Shown piece by piece: positions 48,571 through 57,452 of a DNA stretch of 64,000 nucleotides; within the stretch, counting starts at the first letter, position 1; each line of letters starts with the position of its first letter. A program made the position numbers and the translations under genes. The notes under the pieces were generated by a model. The model worked only from the letters and a program-made list of their open reading frames with translations, searched no databases and had not been told where the DNA came from. This DNA is from Clostridia bacterium (lineage in GTDB: Bacteria > Bacillota > Clostridia > Christensenellales > Aristaeellaceae), in the NCBI GenBank assembly GCA_017395065.1, contig JAFPWH010000035.1, positions 62,001 to 126,000 on the forward strand. The letters run 5' to 3'.

Positions 48571-49446
48571 TCAGCGGGTCTTGAGCGTCACGATCACGAC
48601 TTCGGGACGGTTGTTGAAACGGAGCGGGAAATTGCTGTTGCCGATGCCGCGGCTTACGACCATCTGCGTGGCGCCGCTTATGAACAAACCCGCGTCGTAC
48701 TTCGGAAAAAAGCCCTGCCCGGGCGAATACACCCCGCCAAGCAGCGGAAGGCGCACCTGGCCGCCGTGCGCGTGCCCGCAGAAGACGACGTCCGCGCCGC
48801 AGGCGGCGTAGCTTTCGATAAGCTCCGGCCGGTGGGCGAGCACCAAAGTAAAGCAGTCGTCCCACTGCATGAGATTGCCAAGACTCGTTTCGAGCGTGCC
48901 TATCTTTTCGGAAACGCTGCCCTTTATGAAGCCCAGGTCGTTTAAGCCGATCAGGCGTATGCTCGCGTTCCCCCGCGAAAGATAGACGCACTCGTCCTCC
49001 AGCACCCTTGCGCCGGCTTCCTTCATCGCCTTCGTGAACGAATGGTATTCGTTCCAAGTGAGCGCCGCCTCGTGGTTTCCGTTTACGTAATAGGTCGGCG
49101 CGATCTGAACGAGCTTTGCGATCAGGCTTACGCTGCGGGCGATGTCGCCCCTGCGGGCGTCGACCATGTCGCCGGTCAACACGATCAGGTCCGGCTTTGC
49201 GGCCAAAACCGTTTTGACGACGTCGCCGTTCTCTTCTCCGAGCACCGCGTCGTGCAGGTCCGAAATCTGCGCGATCACGAAGCCGTCGAACTCATGGGGC
49301 AGCCTTTGGGACGAAACGCTTACGTCGCTTCGCGTAAGCGCGGTGTTTCCCCAAAGCGTCCACAAAACCGTCGCCAGCACGGCCAGCGACAGAAATGCCG
49401 CCACCCTGTGCCGTTTGCTCCTTCTGCGCCCCGTTTTCCTCTTCAT
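48571..49446 (-). CDS. YkuE-like membrane-anchored metallophosphoesterase
   Basis: 291 residues from the ATG at 49,446, chosen because GAGGGG lies 7 bases upstream and a basic-then-hydrophobic N-terminus follows (RRRSKRHRV then one membrane helix at about 14-32). The calcineurin-like core has AQISDLHD (about 58-65), LTGDMVDARRGD (about 90-101), YVNGNHEA (about 121-128) and FCGHAHGGQVRLP (about 233-245), all five metal-site blocks. Family members such as YkuE hydrolyse phosphoesters at the membrane; the substrate here is unknown. The next gene upstream is divergent. Confidence 0.92.
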   Translation of the reverse strand: MKRKTGRRRSKRHRVAAFLSLAVLATVLWTLWGNTALTRSDVSVSSQRLPHEFDGFVIAQISDLHDAVLGEENGDVVKTVLAAKPDLIVLTGDMVDARRGDIARSVSLIAKLVQIAPTYYVNGNHEAALTWNEYHSFTKAMKEAGARVLEDECVYLSRGNASIRLIGLNDLGFIKGSVSEKIGTLETSLGNLMQWDDCFTLVLAHRPELIESYAACGADVVFCGHAHGGQVRLPLLGGVYSPGQGFFPKYDAGLFISGATQMVVSRGIGNSNFPLRFNNRPEVVIVTLKTR

Positions 49447-49524
49447 GCCGTTTCCCCTCTTCTTTGATGCAAACATTATACGCCCGCGGGCACGCAAAGT
49501 CAAAGCATTTTTTACATACCGCGC

Positions 49525-49553
49525 TTGCGCACGGTTTCCGCGCATATTAGAAT
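49525..49553 (+). promoter_or_regulatory. Promoter of the PQ-loop gene
   Basis: TTGCGC (49,525-49,530), 17-base spacer, TAGAAT (49,548-49,553); 50 bases before the ATG. Confidence 0.5.
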
Positions 49554-49603
49554 TGGAACAGAAAAAAGAGCGGCTGCGCTCCCCGCGGAAAAGAGGCAAA
49601 CGA

Positions 49604-49918
49604 ATGGGCCATATCAGCGAACTGTTAGAGATCGTCATGCTTTTGTGTTTCGGCGCCAGCTGGCCGCTGAACGTATTAAAGAGCTACCGTTCACGCACCG
49701 TTAAGGGCAAAAGCCTCGCGTTTCTGATCCTGATCGACGCGGGCTACGTCGCCGGCATCGTATCGAAATTTGCGAACAAGGCCTTCATGGCCGATATCGG
49801 CTCCAAGTGGTACGTGCTGTTTTTCTACTTTCTGAACTTCGCAATGGTGCTTGCCGACATCTGCCTGTATTTCAGGAACAAAAGGCTGATGAAGGCGGAG
49901 TCCGGGAAGGCCGAATAA
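49604..49918 (+). CDS. PQ-loop / SemiSWEET-like three-helix membrane protein
   Basis: 104 residues. The ATG at 49,604 has GAGG 9 bases upstream; a longer open frame exists upstream but runs antisense to the metallophosphoesterase gene. Three hydrophobic helices and the loop ASWPLNVLKSYRSRTVKGKS (about 18-37) fit the PQ-loop family (the Gln of PQ is Leu). SemiSWEETs are sugar facilitators that work as dimers, but many small PQ-loop proteins are uncharacterised. No operon partner. Confidence 0.78.
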   Translation: MGHISELLEIVMLLCFGASWPLNVLKSYRSRTVKGKSLAFLILIDAGYVAGIVSKFANKAFMADIGSKWYVLFFYFLNFAMVLADICLYFRNKRLMKAESGKAE

Positions 49919-49953
49919 GCTTTCTGCCTGTTTTCATCGGGATTTAGTACAAC

Positions 49954-49995
49954 GGGGCCGCCCTGCGTTTTTCGCAAAAGGGCGGCCCCGCGCGT
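49954..49995 (+). terminator. Terminator of the PQ-loop gene
   Basis: 10-bp perfect stem 49,954-49,963 with 49,980-49,989 (GGGGCCGCCC/GGGCGGCCCC), followed by GCGCGTTTTG on the plus strand; it may also stall transcripts from the vWA gene. Confidence 0.7.
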
Positions 49996-50034
49996 TTTGT
50001 GCCGTTTTTCCCGGAAACGGCTCTGTGCCGGATA

Positions 50035-51951
50035 CTACCGTTCGAGTCTCTTTGCCGCCGTCATCAGGTACAATAGCTCGGTTTCGTCGTCGTTGAGATC
50101 GCTCAGGCTCTTCAGTATGCCGGAAGCGGAATCGTAGGTCGCGCTGCCCTTGTAGGGGCTGTCCCTGAGCACCATGCCGAATTCGGCGATGGCGGAGGCC
50201 AGTTTCAGATTGCGCTCGTCCGCGCCCTCAGCCGGCGTTTCAGGCGTCACGGTCAGACTGATCAGGCTGCTTGCGTCCCCGTCGGGCTCTTTATAGCGGA
50301 GAGAAATCTTGCAGACCTCCTCGATGCCGTTGGTTTGGGTTTGCTGATAGCGGTATTCCGGGCCGTCGTCATGGGCCTGTTTGCCCGTGACGCCGGCGAT
50401 CGTTTTGCCCTCGGCGGGGATCAGCTCGTACAGCGCCACGACCGTGTGACCGCTGCCCATCTCGCCGCCGTCCTTGCTGTCGTCGGAGAAGTCCTCCGCG
50501 GCCATCTGGCGGTTCTCGTAGCCGATCTGGCGATAGCTTTGCACGTAGTCGGGGTTGAACTCGATCTGGATCTTCACGTCCTTTGCGACGGTGTAGAAGT
50601 TTGCACCCATTTCGGTCACGAGCACCTTGCGGGCCTCGGTGATACCGTCGATGTAGCTGTAGACGCCGTTCCCGTGGTCGGCCAGGGCTTCCAGCTTGTT
50701 GTCCTTGTAGTTGCCCATGCCGAAACCCAGCACGCTCAGGAACACGCCGCTCTGCTTTTTGGATTCGATCAGGTTTACGAGCTCGCTTTCGCTGGTGATG
50801 CCGACGTTCAGATCGCCGTCCGTCATCATGATGACGCGGTTGTTGCCGCCCTCGACGAAGTATTTTTCGGCGATCGCGTAAGCGGTCACGATGGCGTCTC
50901 CGCCGTTGGTGCTGCCGTAAGCCTCGAGCGAATCCACGGCGCGAAGGATCTCGGCGCGGTTTGACGCATCCACGCCCTCGAGCAGCACGCGGAAGGAACC
51001 GGAATACGTGACGATGGAGACCGTGTCGCCCTCGCGCAGCGTGTCGCTGAGCAGGTGGAAGGCGCGCTTTGCAAGGTCAAGCCGGTCGCTTCCGTCCATC
51101 GAGCCGCTGGTGTCGATCAGGAAGACCAGGTTGGAGCGGGGCAGGTTTTCCGTGTCGATCTTTTGGGCGCCGATGCCCACGAACAGAAGCGCCGCGTCTT
51201 CGTTCCAGGGGCAAGCGCCAAGGCAGGCGCTGATCGCGGCGGGCGCGCCGTCTTCCGGCGCAAGGCCGGTATAGCGGAAGTAGTTGAGCATCTCCTCTAT
51301 GCGCACCGAATCCTCGTCCGGGAAGCGCTCGTCAAGGAGCTTTCGCCGAAGGGTGGAGTAGCCTGCCGTGTCCACGTCCGCAGCGAAGGTCGAAAGCGCG
51401 GACAGGCGCGTAAGCTTGAAGCCGTTTTCGCTGATGTGCGAATACTCCTCGGTGTCGAAGGGAAAACCCGTAAAGGCGTAGCCCTCCATGGCCCAGAGGC
51501 CGTCCTCCACCTCCATGTCCATGTCCTCGTAGACCGTCCATGCTTCTTCGGTGTATGCCTTCATTCCGCTGATGGGATCGGGCGTCGGCATCGAGGTATA
51601 GTTCGGCGTGAGCGTCGCGGTGGAGGCGATCCAAGGCGTCGCGGTCGACGTGGGCCGGGGCGTCGCGGTGGAATCGGAGCCGGGGCGGTCCGTCGAAATA
51701 TCGCCCTTGCTCGCGGTCATTTCCTCCTGCCTCGTTTCGGCGGTTTTCTGTGTCGGAGCGTTTTTGTTGAGCAGCGCGGGCAGTGTCAGCGCCGCAGCCA
51801 CGATGACCGCAAGCGCCGCCGCGGCATAGGCGGCATAGCGTACGATGCCCGGTCTGTTCCCCTTTTCGAGCTTTTCAAGCGTGTCGTTTACGAAACCCTC
51901 TTCAGGCCTTATCTTTTCGATGGCCCTGGAATACTTGTTGTTCTGTTTCAC
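50035..51951 (-). CDS. vWA-domain protein (YfbK-like) with anti-sigma-like N-terminus
   Basis: 638 residues. Start is GTG at 51,951 (GGAGG upstream), overlapping the sigma-factor stop by 4 bases. The N-terminus (about 1-40, RPEEGFVNDTLEKLEKGN) followed by one membrane helix (about 41-63) looks like a short cytoplasmic anti-sigma domain. A Thr/Ser/Pro-rich linker (about 80-125) leads to a vWF-N-like segment (AADVDTAGYSTLRRKLLDE) and a vWA domain with MIDAS motif LIDTSGSMDGS (about 275-285) plus a YfbK-type C-terminal domain. Coupling to an ECF sigma gene suggests it holds the sigma factor and senses an external signal or ligand; that role is inferred. Confidence 0.85.
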   Translation of the reverse strand: MKQNNKYSRAIEKIRPEEGFVNDTLEKLEKGNRPGIVRYAAYAAAALAVIVAAALTLPALLNKNAPTQKTAETRQEEMTASKGDISTDRPGSDSTATPRPTSTATPWIASTATLTPNYTSMPTPDPISGMKAYTEEAWTVYEDMDMEVEDGLWAMEGYAFTGFPFDTEEYSHISENGFKLTRLSALSTFAADVDTAGYSTLRRKLLDERFPDEDSVRIEEMLNYFRYTGLAPEDGAPAAISACLGACPWNEDAALLFVGIGAQKIDTENLPRSNLVFLIDTSGSMDGSDRLDLAKRAFHLLSDTLREGDTVSIVTYSGSFRVLLEGVDASNRAEILRAVDSLEAYGSTNGGDAIVTAYAIAEKYFVEGGNNRVIMMTDGDLNVGITSESELVNLIESKKQSGVFLSVLGFGMGNYKDNKLEALADHGNGVYSYIDGITEARKVLVTEMGANFYTVAKDVKIQIEFNPDYVQSYRQIGYENRQMAAEDFSDDSKDGGEMGSGHTVVALYELIPAEGKTIAGVTGKQAHDDGPEYRYQQTQTNGIEEVCKISLRYKEPDGDASSLISLTVTPETPAEGADERNLKLASAIAEFGMVLRDSPYKGSATYDSASGILKSLSDLNDDETELLYLMTAAKRLER

Positions 51952-52427
51952 TTCAGATCACCTCCCAGTTCGTTTTTCAGTTCCTCCCGCGCTCTGCTCA
52001 GCCACGTGCCCACGGTAGCGGGCTTGGCGTTCAGGATCGAAGCGATCTCGTTGATCGAATAGCCCTCATAGTAGTGCAGATGGATGCAAGCGCGGTACTT
52101 TTTCGGCAGTCGGCCGAGCGCAAGCACGAGCTCTCTGTCGTCGCCCTCTGCGGGATAGTCCTCCGGCAGCACGGCGCTGCGTTTTCGCCAGAAGCCGCCA
52201 AGCACGTTCTTGCAGCGGTTCGCGGTCACCTTGACGAGCCACGCCTTTTCCTTTTCCTCGCTTTCAAACGTGGGACTGTGCTTAAGGTAGGACAGGAAAG
52301 CGTCCTGCACAGCGTCCTGCGCGTCGTGTATGTCCAACAAAAAAGAATAGGCGAGCCGCACAAGATCGGCGCTGTAGCGCACGACCGCGTTCGTCACGGC
52401 CGCATTTGTTTCGTTGCTCAAAGCCAT
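51948..52427 (-). CDS. ECF-type RNA polymerase sigma factor
   Basis: 159 residues. Region 2 is visible (LVRLAYSFLLDIHDAQDAVQ, about 22-41) and region 4 (LGRLPKKYRACIHLHYYEGY with a helix-turn-helix SINEIASILNAKPATVGTWL, about 105-145). AAAGGAGG precedes the ATG. Followed by the vWA gene with a GTGA overlap, the usual layout for a sigma factor and its regulator. Genes it controls cannot be read from the window, but the secreted SH3/CHAP gene is the next one upstream. Confidence 0.93.
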   Translation of the reverse strand: MALSNETNAAVTNAVVRYSADLVRLAYSFLLDIHDAQDAVQDAFLSYLKHSPTFESEEKEKAWLVKVTANRCKNVLGGFWRKRSAVLPEDYPAEGDDRELVLALGRLPKKYRACIHLHYYEGYSINEIASILNAKPATVGTWLSRAREELKNELGGDLK

Positions 52428-52505
52428 GTGTTTTTTACCTCCTTTCGATAATAAAACAAACGGGAAGGCCCAAATTTTTCATCAATCAAAGATTTTACAC
52501 ATTCA

Positions 52506-52544
52506 TAAAAATCATCCGCCGTTTCATGGGGAAACAGCGGATGA
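52506..52544 (-). terminator. Terminator of the CHAP-domain gene
   Basis: 14-bp stem (52,512-52,525 with 52,531-52,544) whose single mismatch is G-U on minus-strand RNA; TTTTTATG follows. Confidence 0.85.
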
Positions 52545-52560
52545 ACACGTGCCGGAAAGG

Positions 52561-54216
52561 TCAGTAGAGCACGATCTCGCTGATGCAGACGTCGCTGTAC
52601 TTCGTGCCGGCGTAGGCTCCGCGGATCACGAAGCGGAAGCTCTTGCCGGTGACGGTCTTTCCGAAGCTTATGTACTGGATGGAGCGCGTGTCCGAAAGCT
52701 TGTAGGCGCCGATGTACATGCCGTCGCAGTAGACCGCCAAGTTGCTGACCCTGCTGTTCAGCTGCCAGTAGTCATTGTTGTTTTTGATCTTGTTGTAGCC
52801 GTTTACGATGCTGAAGCCGCTGACGGTTCTGCTTTGGTTGTACGTCGCCTCCACCCACTGGCCGAAGCTATAGTTGTATTCGCTGACGCTCCAGCAGGTG
52901 CTCGTATCGGAAACGAAGGCCTTTTTGCCGTCCACGACGGGGTTGTTGTTCACGAGGTACGCGCTCTGCAAGACCGAGGAAAGCTTGGGATCGCTGTAGC
53001 TCCAGTCGTCCCAGCCGGAACCGCCGCTCTTCACCAGCTGCGTATACTTGGCCGAGATCCAGGCGTAGGAGCCGTTGTAGCTGATCTTGTACCAGGTGAT
53101 GCCCCTTTCATCCACGCTGGATTCACCCAGATACGTCCAGCTGGAGCCCTTGTAGGCGACGCCCAAAATCTTGCTGCTCAGGTTCGGCAGGTTCCTTATG
53201 TTCGTGTTGCCGCTGATCACGTCGACCCTGTCTCCGGAGCCGTACTGCTGCGAATCCTCCTTTAAGCTGCTGAGCCTCGAGGAGATCCAGCCGTTTTGCC
53301 CGTAATAGGATACGGCGTACCAGTTGACGCCCCTGCTGTCGGCGACGGTGGAATTCAGGTATGTGTAGGCGCTGCCCCGCACCGCGTAGCCCAGGATGCC
53401 GCCGGAGGTCGAGGGATAGTTGCGCACAGGTACGTCCGCGCTGTTTACGATGACGCTCGCGCCCGTTATAACCGGGGCGACGTACTTGTCAAAGCTCAGC
53501 TTCACTTGAACAGCGCCCGTCAGCGTTCCCGTGAGCTTTCCGGCGCTCACACCCGTGTAGCTGTAGCCGGCCGCGGGCTTTATGTCTCTGATCTCGTAAG
53601 CGGAGCCGTCCGGGTGGCTGCCGCTGTACTGATACGCGTCGTCGGCTACGCGGACGCCGTTTACGTACACGTCCGCCGTGCCGGCGCTCTGGTAGCCGCT
53701 TACGTCCCTGCCGTCCACACGGAAGGACAGCGTCAGGCTTGCGTAGGACGCAAAGGCGGGATGAATGTAGCACGAAGCGTTGGTGCGGCTGATCGTGTGC
53801 TGCGTGCACTGGACCGCGCCGTCGTTGGTCGCGATGTAGGTGATGTTCGAGCCGCCGACAGCGGTCACGATGCCCACGTGGCCGTAACGGCCCCAGGCGC
53901 CGACGTTTGCGCCCCATACGACGATGTCGCCGACCTGCGGTATGCTCGAGCGCGTCCAGCCACTGGGCAGAGCGCATCTGGTGTACACGTAGGCGTAGCC
54001 GTAAACTTGCCTCTCCCCAAGGTAGGCAAAATAGTATTTGATGAGGTCGATGTCCTGACAGCCGTTTATTCTGTCGTAGTCCTGCTGCCAGCCCTCCGAC
54101 AGCCTTGCGTTTGCCCAGGACAGCGCCTCCCGGCTCGTGCGCGTTTCCGCGCAGGCGATTTGGCAGCCCAGCGCCAGCGTCAGAATCAGCGCGGCGATAA
54201 GAAACAGCTTTTTCAT
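52561..54216 (-). CDS. Secreted CHAP amidase/endopeptidase with SH3 domains and C-terminal discoidin-like domain
   Basis: 551 residues. Signal peptide (about 1-23, cut after ACA or AETR). The CHAP-type domain (about 25-160) has candidate catalytic Cys in NGCQDIDLIKYYF (about 53) and His in GRYGHVGIVTAV (about 115). A beta-rich module (about 165-275) follows, then two bacterial SH3 domains (about 280-325 and 345-390; VNWYAVSYYGQNGWISSRL and ITWYKISYNGSYAWISAKY). The last 140 residues form a discoidin/F5-8C-like domain (ISFGKTVTGKSFRFVIRG). It should cleave peptidoglycan peptides and bind wall or glycan. Confidence 0.85.
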   Translation of the reverse strand: MKKLFLIAALILTLALGCQIACAETRTSREALSWANARLSEGWQQDYDRINGCQDIDLIKYYFAYLGERQVYGYAYVYTRCALPSGWTRSSIPQVGDIVVWGANVGAWGRYGHVGIVTAVGGSNITYIATNDGAVQCTQHTISRTNASCYIHPAFASYASLTLSFRVDGRDVSGYQSAGTADVYVNGVRVADDAYQYSGSHPDGSAYEIRDIKPAAGYSYTGVSAGKLTGTLTGAVQVKLSFDKYVAPVITGASVIVNSADVPVRNYPSTSGGILGYAVRGSAYTYLNSTVADSRGVNWYAVSYYGQNGWISSRLSSLKEDSQQYGSGDRVDVISGNTNIRNLPNLSSKILGVAYKGSSWTYLGESSVDERGITWYKISYNGSYAWISAKYTQLVKSGGSGWDDWSYSDPKLSSVLQSAYLVNNNPVVDGKKAFVSDTSTCWSVSEYNYSFGQWVEATYNQSRTVSGFSIVNGYNKIKNNNDYWQLNSRVSNLAVYCDGMYIGAYKLSDTRSIQYISFGKTVTGKSFRFVIRGAYAGTKYSDVCISEIVLY

Positions 54217-54271
54217 GTTCCCACCCTTTCCTTTGCAAATTACTCTGTGGCGATACGCTCTTTTGCTTGCT

Positions 54272-55108
54272 TTATCTTACGGTCACGCGGCCGGATCCGT
54301 CAAGAAGCACCAGTATGCCCTTCTCGGCGTAGTCGGTGCGGTACACCGCCATGCCGGCGTCTGCAAGCATTTCCAGAACGAACGGGTCGGGCGTGCCCGG
54401 CTTGTCATAGGGGTCGGTGGATATCAGCGCGACCTTTGCGCCCAGCGCTTTTAAGTCCAGAAAGCGGCACACGTCGTCGTCGCAGTGGTTGGGCACCTTG
54501 AATACGTCGCAGTTCAGCTTTGCGCCGCTTGAAACGAGCAGGCTTTCCTCTTCCCTTTCCATGTCGCCCGTCAGAAGCACGCGGCAAAAGCCGTTGTCGA
54601 GCAGCATGACGAGGGAGTTGTTGTCCTCGTCTATGATGTCGGGCGCGCTCGGGGCAAGTACGCGCAGCAGGCCGTCCACGCTGTCGCCCGCCTTCAGGAA
54701 GTTGATCTTCGCGTCGGTCTTGCTCAGCGCCTTCACGAGGGGATGCTCGCTCTCTTCGTCGACGTAAAAGGCCGAGGCGTACCAGTTGTTCACCCTGACG
54801 CCGCTTTTGACGAGCTTCTTGAGCCCGCCGGAATGATCCTTGTCGGTGTGCGTCAGAAACACGCCCTCGAGCTCGGTGACGCCGAACTCGGCAAAGGCTT
54901 CCTCCAGCCTGTCCCAGTACTTGCTCTTGGCGGTATCGATCAGGTAATACTTTCCCGATACGCGAAGGAGGATGCTGTCGCCCTTGCAGACGTTGATCAT
55001 GTACAGAAAGTCGCCTGCCGGGGTGGGGCTTTCGCAGCCTGCCGTACACGTGTTCAGAATGCAGATAAGCAGAAGCGCGGCTGTCAGAAGCATTTTGATC
55101 TTTTTCAT
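54272..55108 (-). CDS. ComEC/Rec2-like metallo-beta-lactamase protein, secreted
   Basis: 278 residues from the ATG at 55,108 (GGGTGAT upstream). Signal sequence with a possible lipobox TAGC (Cys about 23). The body matches the stand-alone metallo-beta-lactamase domain related to ComEC: INVCKGDSILLRV, YYLIDTAKS, LTHTDKDHSGG (about 81-91, zinc motif), LTGDME and VPNHCDDD (His/Asp ligands) are all present. Such proteins are predicted extracellular hydrolases, often nucleases. It lies between two secreted SH3 genes in the same direction. Confidence 0.88.
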   Translation of the reverse strand: MKKIKMLLTAALLLICILNTCTAGCESPTPAGDFLYMINVCKGDSILLRVSGKYYLIDTAKSKYWDRLEEAFAEFGVTELEGVFLTHTDKDHSGGLKKLVKSGVRVNNWYASAFYVDEESEHPLVKALSKTDAKINFLKAGDSVDGLLRVLAPSAPDIIDEDNNSLVMLLDNGFCRVLLTGDMEREEESLLVSSGAKLNCDVFKVPNHCDDDVCRFLDLKALGAKVALISTDPYDKPGTPDPFVLEMLADAGMAVYRTDYAEKGILVLLDGSGRVTVR

Positions 55109-55151
55109 GAAATCACCCTTTTTGTGTATTCGGTCGTCGTTTTGAATCGTT

Positions 55152-56354
55152 TCAGCTGAACAGGCTCGCAAGGCAGTTTTTCTTGATGAAGCCGATCTTG
55201 CCATCGTTCGTCATGACGAGCGCGTATTTTTCGGAGGCCAGCCAGTCGAGTATGCCGACCTGCTCGTCGTTTTCGTATCTGCCGAGATTTTTGGAGCCGT
55301 CCGAGGCCTTTTCGTAGAGGTAGACGAAGCTTGCCGAGGTGTTTTTGACCTTCATGTAGCCTTTGACCGGGCTCACCGAGGACGGGTGCAGCGAAACCTT
55401 TTGGATGTAGCCGTAACGGTCGTCCTTCACGCCGCGCACGAAGGCGTATTTCTCGTGCGCGCCCCAGTCGATGATCTCGATCTCGTCGCCGTTTACGTAT
55501 TTGCCCAGGTTCGTCGAGCCGCTGCTGGGCTTTGCGTACATGTAGCAGTAGGAGCGGGTCGAGAAGACCTCGAACACGGGGCCGAGATCACCCGTGCCGG
55601 CCTCCTGCGTCAGCTGGCTTTTCGATACGTAGCCCGCCCGGCCGTCAGGGCCGACTGCCAGACAGAAGGTGTCGCTCACGTAGTAATCGATCACCTTGAG
55701 CACGGTGCCGTTGTCGTACCTCGCAAGCGGGGTCCCGCCGGTGCTCGGCGCAGGGTACATGTACAGGTAACCGCTCGAATACGTGCTGGTCACGCGGTAG
55801 CAGTCGTAGTTTTCCGCATCGTAATCATACACCTTCATCAGGTGGTTTTTGCGGATGTAGCCCCTGTTCCCCTCCGCGTCCGTGACGTAAGCGAAGTTTT
55901 TGTCGCCGTCGTAGTCCAGCATCCACAGCCTGTCGCCCTTCGCGTAGGAGGCGACGGGTTCGCCGCTTTCGGAGGCCCGGGCGAAAAGGTAGACGATCCT
56001 TTGGTCGGATACGACTTCGTATTCGTCGAGCGCAGCGTTTGCGGATAAGCTGCCGTCGAGCGGTATGACGCAGTCCTTTTTGACGTAGCCCGTGTTTCCG
56101 TCCGGACCGATGACGAAGAAGTACGCGGTATCTTCGCCGTAATCGATGATCCGCAGGATGTCTCCGTTCCGGTAAGACGCAACGGGCGAAGCGGACGCGG
56201 AAGCCTCGGGATACAAATATATGCTCGTGCTTCCCTTCGGCGCGTTCACCTCGCAGGACGGATAGCGCATGTCCCAGTAGTCGTAGGCCAGCGCCGAAAA
56301 GCCGAAGCTCAGCAAAAGCACGATCGCGCCCGTCAGCCAAAGCAGTTTTTTCAT
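55152..56354 (-). CDS. Secreted protein of tandem SH3-like repeats
   Basis: 400 residues from the ATG at 56,354 (GAGGG 7 bases upstream). Signal peptide (about 1-23, ALA-YD). Five repeats of about 75 residues follow, each with a YLYPEAS/YMYAKPS strand, a 'GxxxxxYxNGDxxxIIDW' block and an ending such as 'GYVKKDCVIPL', 'GYIRKNHLMKV', 'GYVSKSQLTQE', 'GYIQKVSLHPS' or 'GFIKKNCLASL'. They read as bacterial SH3 domains that bind peptidoglycan. There is no catalytic domain. Upstream of the ComEC-like gene. Confidence 0.85.
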   Translation of the reverse strand: MKKLLWLTGAIVLLLSFGFSALAYDYWDMRYPSCEVNAPKGSTSIYLYPEASASASPVASYRNGDILRIIDYGEDTAYFFVIGPDGNTGYVKKDCVIPLDGSLSANAALDEYEVVSDQRIVYLFARASESGEPVASYAKGDRLWMLDYDGDKNFAYVTDAEGNRGYIRKNHLMKVYDYDAENYDCYRVTSTYSSGYLYMYPAPSTGGTPLARYDNGTVLKVIDYYVSDTFCLAVGPDGRAGYVSKSQLTQEAGTGDLGPVFEVFSTRSYCYMYAKPSSGSTNLGKYVNGDEIEIIDWGAHEKYAFVRGVKDDRYGYIQKVSLHPSSVSPVKGYMKVKNTSASFVYLYEKASDGSKNLGRYENDEQVGILDWLASEKYALVMTNDGKIGFIKKNCLASLFS

Positions 56355-56452
56355 GGTCATTCCCTCTTGCACGTCTTTTTGAATTCCTCTGCTAAAAAGA
56401 CGCGCTTTCGTCGGATTTTGTTCCGCGATAACAAAAATTACGCTTTGGCTTC

Positions 56453-56481
56453 TTGAATCCCCGTGCCGGATATTATATAAT
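56453..56481 (+). promoter_or_regulatory. Promoter of the pseudouridine synthase gene
   Basis: TTGAAT (56,453-56,458), 17-base spacer, TATAAT (56,476-56,481), in the divergent gap with the SH3-repeat gene. Confidence 0.75.
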
Positions 56482-56524
56482 GCTTTGTGACAAAACGCAA
56501 CACATTACCGGGAAGGAGACGCGC

Positions 56525-57400
56525 ATGAAGACGCTCGATCATCTTGTGACCGCCGAGGACGACGGGCGGCTCATCTGGCGCATCGTGCGCGGCAGGATGG
56601 GCGTGAGCGCGCGCCAACTCTCCCGCGCAAAGGCCGCGGGCCTCATGCTGCTGGACGGGATCAGCGTGCACGCGGACGTGCGCGTAAAGAGCGGGCAGCG
56701 CGTGAGCATAACGATTTACGACGACGCGCCGACCTTTACCGTGCAAAAGCAGGACGCGCCGGTAAACGTCGTCTACGAGGACGACGATCTGTTCGTCATA
56801 GACAAAAGCGCGCCACTTGCCACACAGTCCTCTCCGAAGCAGCCGGACAACACACTCGAAAACCGCCTGATGTATTTATACGGCGACGGCTTCGTCTTCC
56901 GGCCGGTGAATCGTCTGGACAAGGGGACAAGCGGCCTCATGGCGGCGGCCAAACACGCCCACGCACAGCTGAGCCTTTCAAAGCAGCTGCACACACCCGA
57001 TTTCGTGCGGGAATACCTCGCGGTCTGCGACGGCGTTCCCCCGGAGAGCCGGGGCACGATAGACCTTCCCATCGGCAAGGCAGACGGGGCCACGGTGAAG
57101 CGCGTCGTCCGCGCGGACGGAAAGCCTTCGGTCACGCATTACCGCGTGCTCGAAGCAAAGAACGGCCGATCGCTTGTGCGGCTCCGCCTCGAGACCGGGC
57201 GAACGCATCAGATCCGCGTGCACATGCAGGCGCTGGGCTGTCCCGTGACGGGCGATTTTCTCTACGGGACCGAAACGGAAGCGCTGCCCGAACGGTTTGC
57301 CCTGCACAGCGCGTATATGAGCTTTCTCCATCCCTTAAGCGGCAAACGCCTCGAATTCGAAAGCCCGCTGCCGGAGGAACTGAAAAAGCTGATGGAATAA
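56525..57400 (+). CDS. RluD/RluA-type pseudouridine synthase
   Basis: 291 residues. The ATG at 56,525 has AAGGAGA 7 bases upstream; an upstream in-frame ATG at 56,453 lacks one and falls on the promoter. An S4-like RNA-binding segment (about 12-60; RQLSRAKAAGLMLLDGISV) precedes the catalytic domain with VNRLDKGTSGLM (about 122-133, catalytic Asp 125), then LETGRTHQIRVHMQALGCP (about 225-243). These enzymes isomerise uridine in 23S rRNA or tRNA. The target cannot be chosen from sequence alone. Confidence 0.93.
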   Translation: MKTLDHLVTAEDDGRLIWRIVRGRMGVSARQLSRAKAAGLMLLDGISVHADVRVKSGQRVSITIYDDAPTFTVQKQDAPVNVVYEDDDLFVIDKSAPLATQSSPKQPDNTLENRLMYLYGDGFVFRPVNRLDKGTSGLMAAAKHAHAQLSLSKQLHTPDFVREYLAVCDGVPPESRGTIDLPIGKADGATVKRVVRADGKPSVTHYRVLEAKNGRSLVRLRLETGRTHQIRVHMQALGCPVTGDFLYGTETEALPERFALHSAYMSFLHPLSGKRLEFESPLPEELKKLME

Positions 57401-57452
57401 ACTTGTCTAACCTCAATTTTCTGCCGAAACACGACCAACGGAGGGAATGCCG

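Noticed and set aside
49142-49603. N-terminal extension of the PQ-loop gene
   Set aside because: The open frame continues upstream but lies antisense to the metallophosphoesterase gene; a ribosome site and promoter support the ATG at 49,604.
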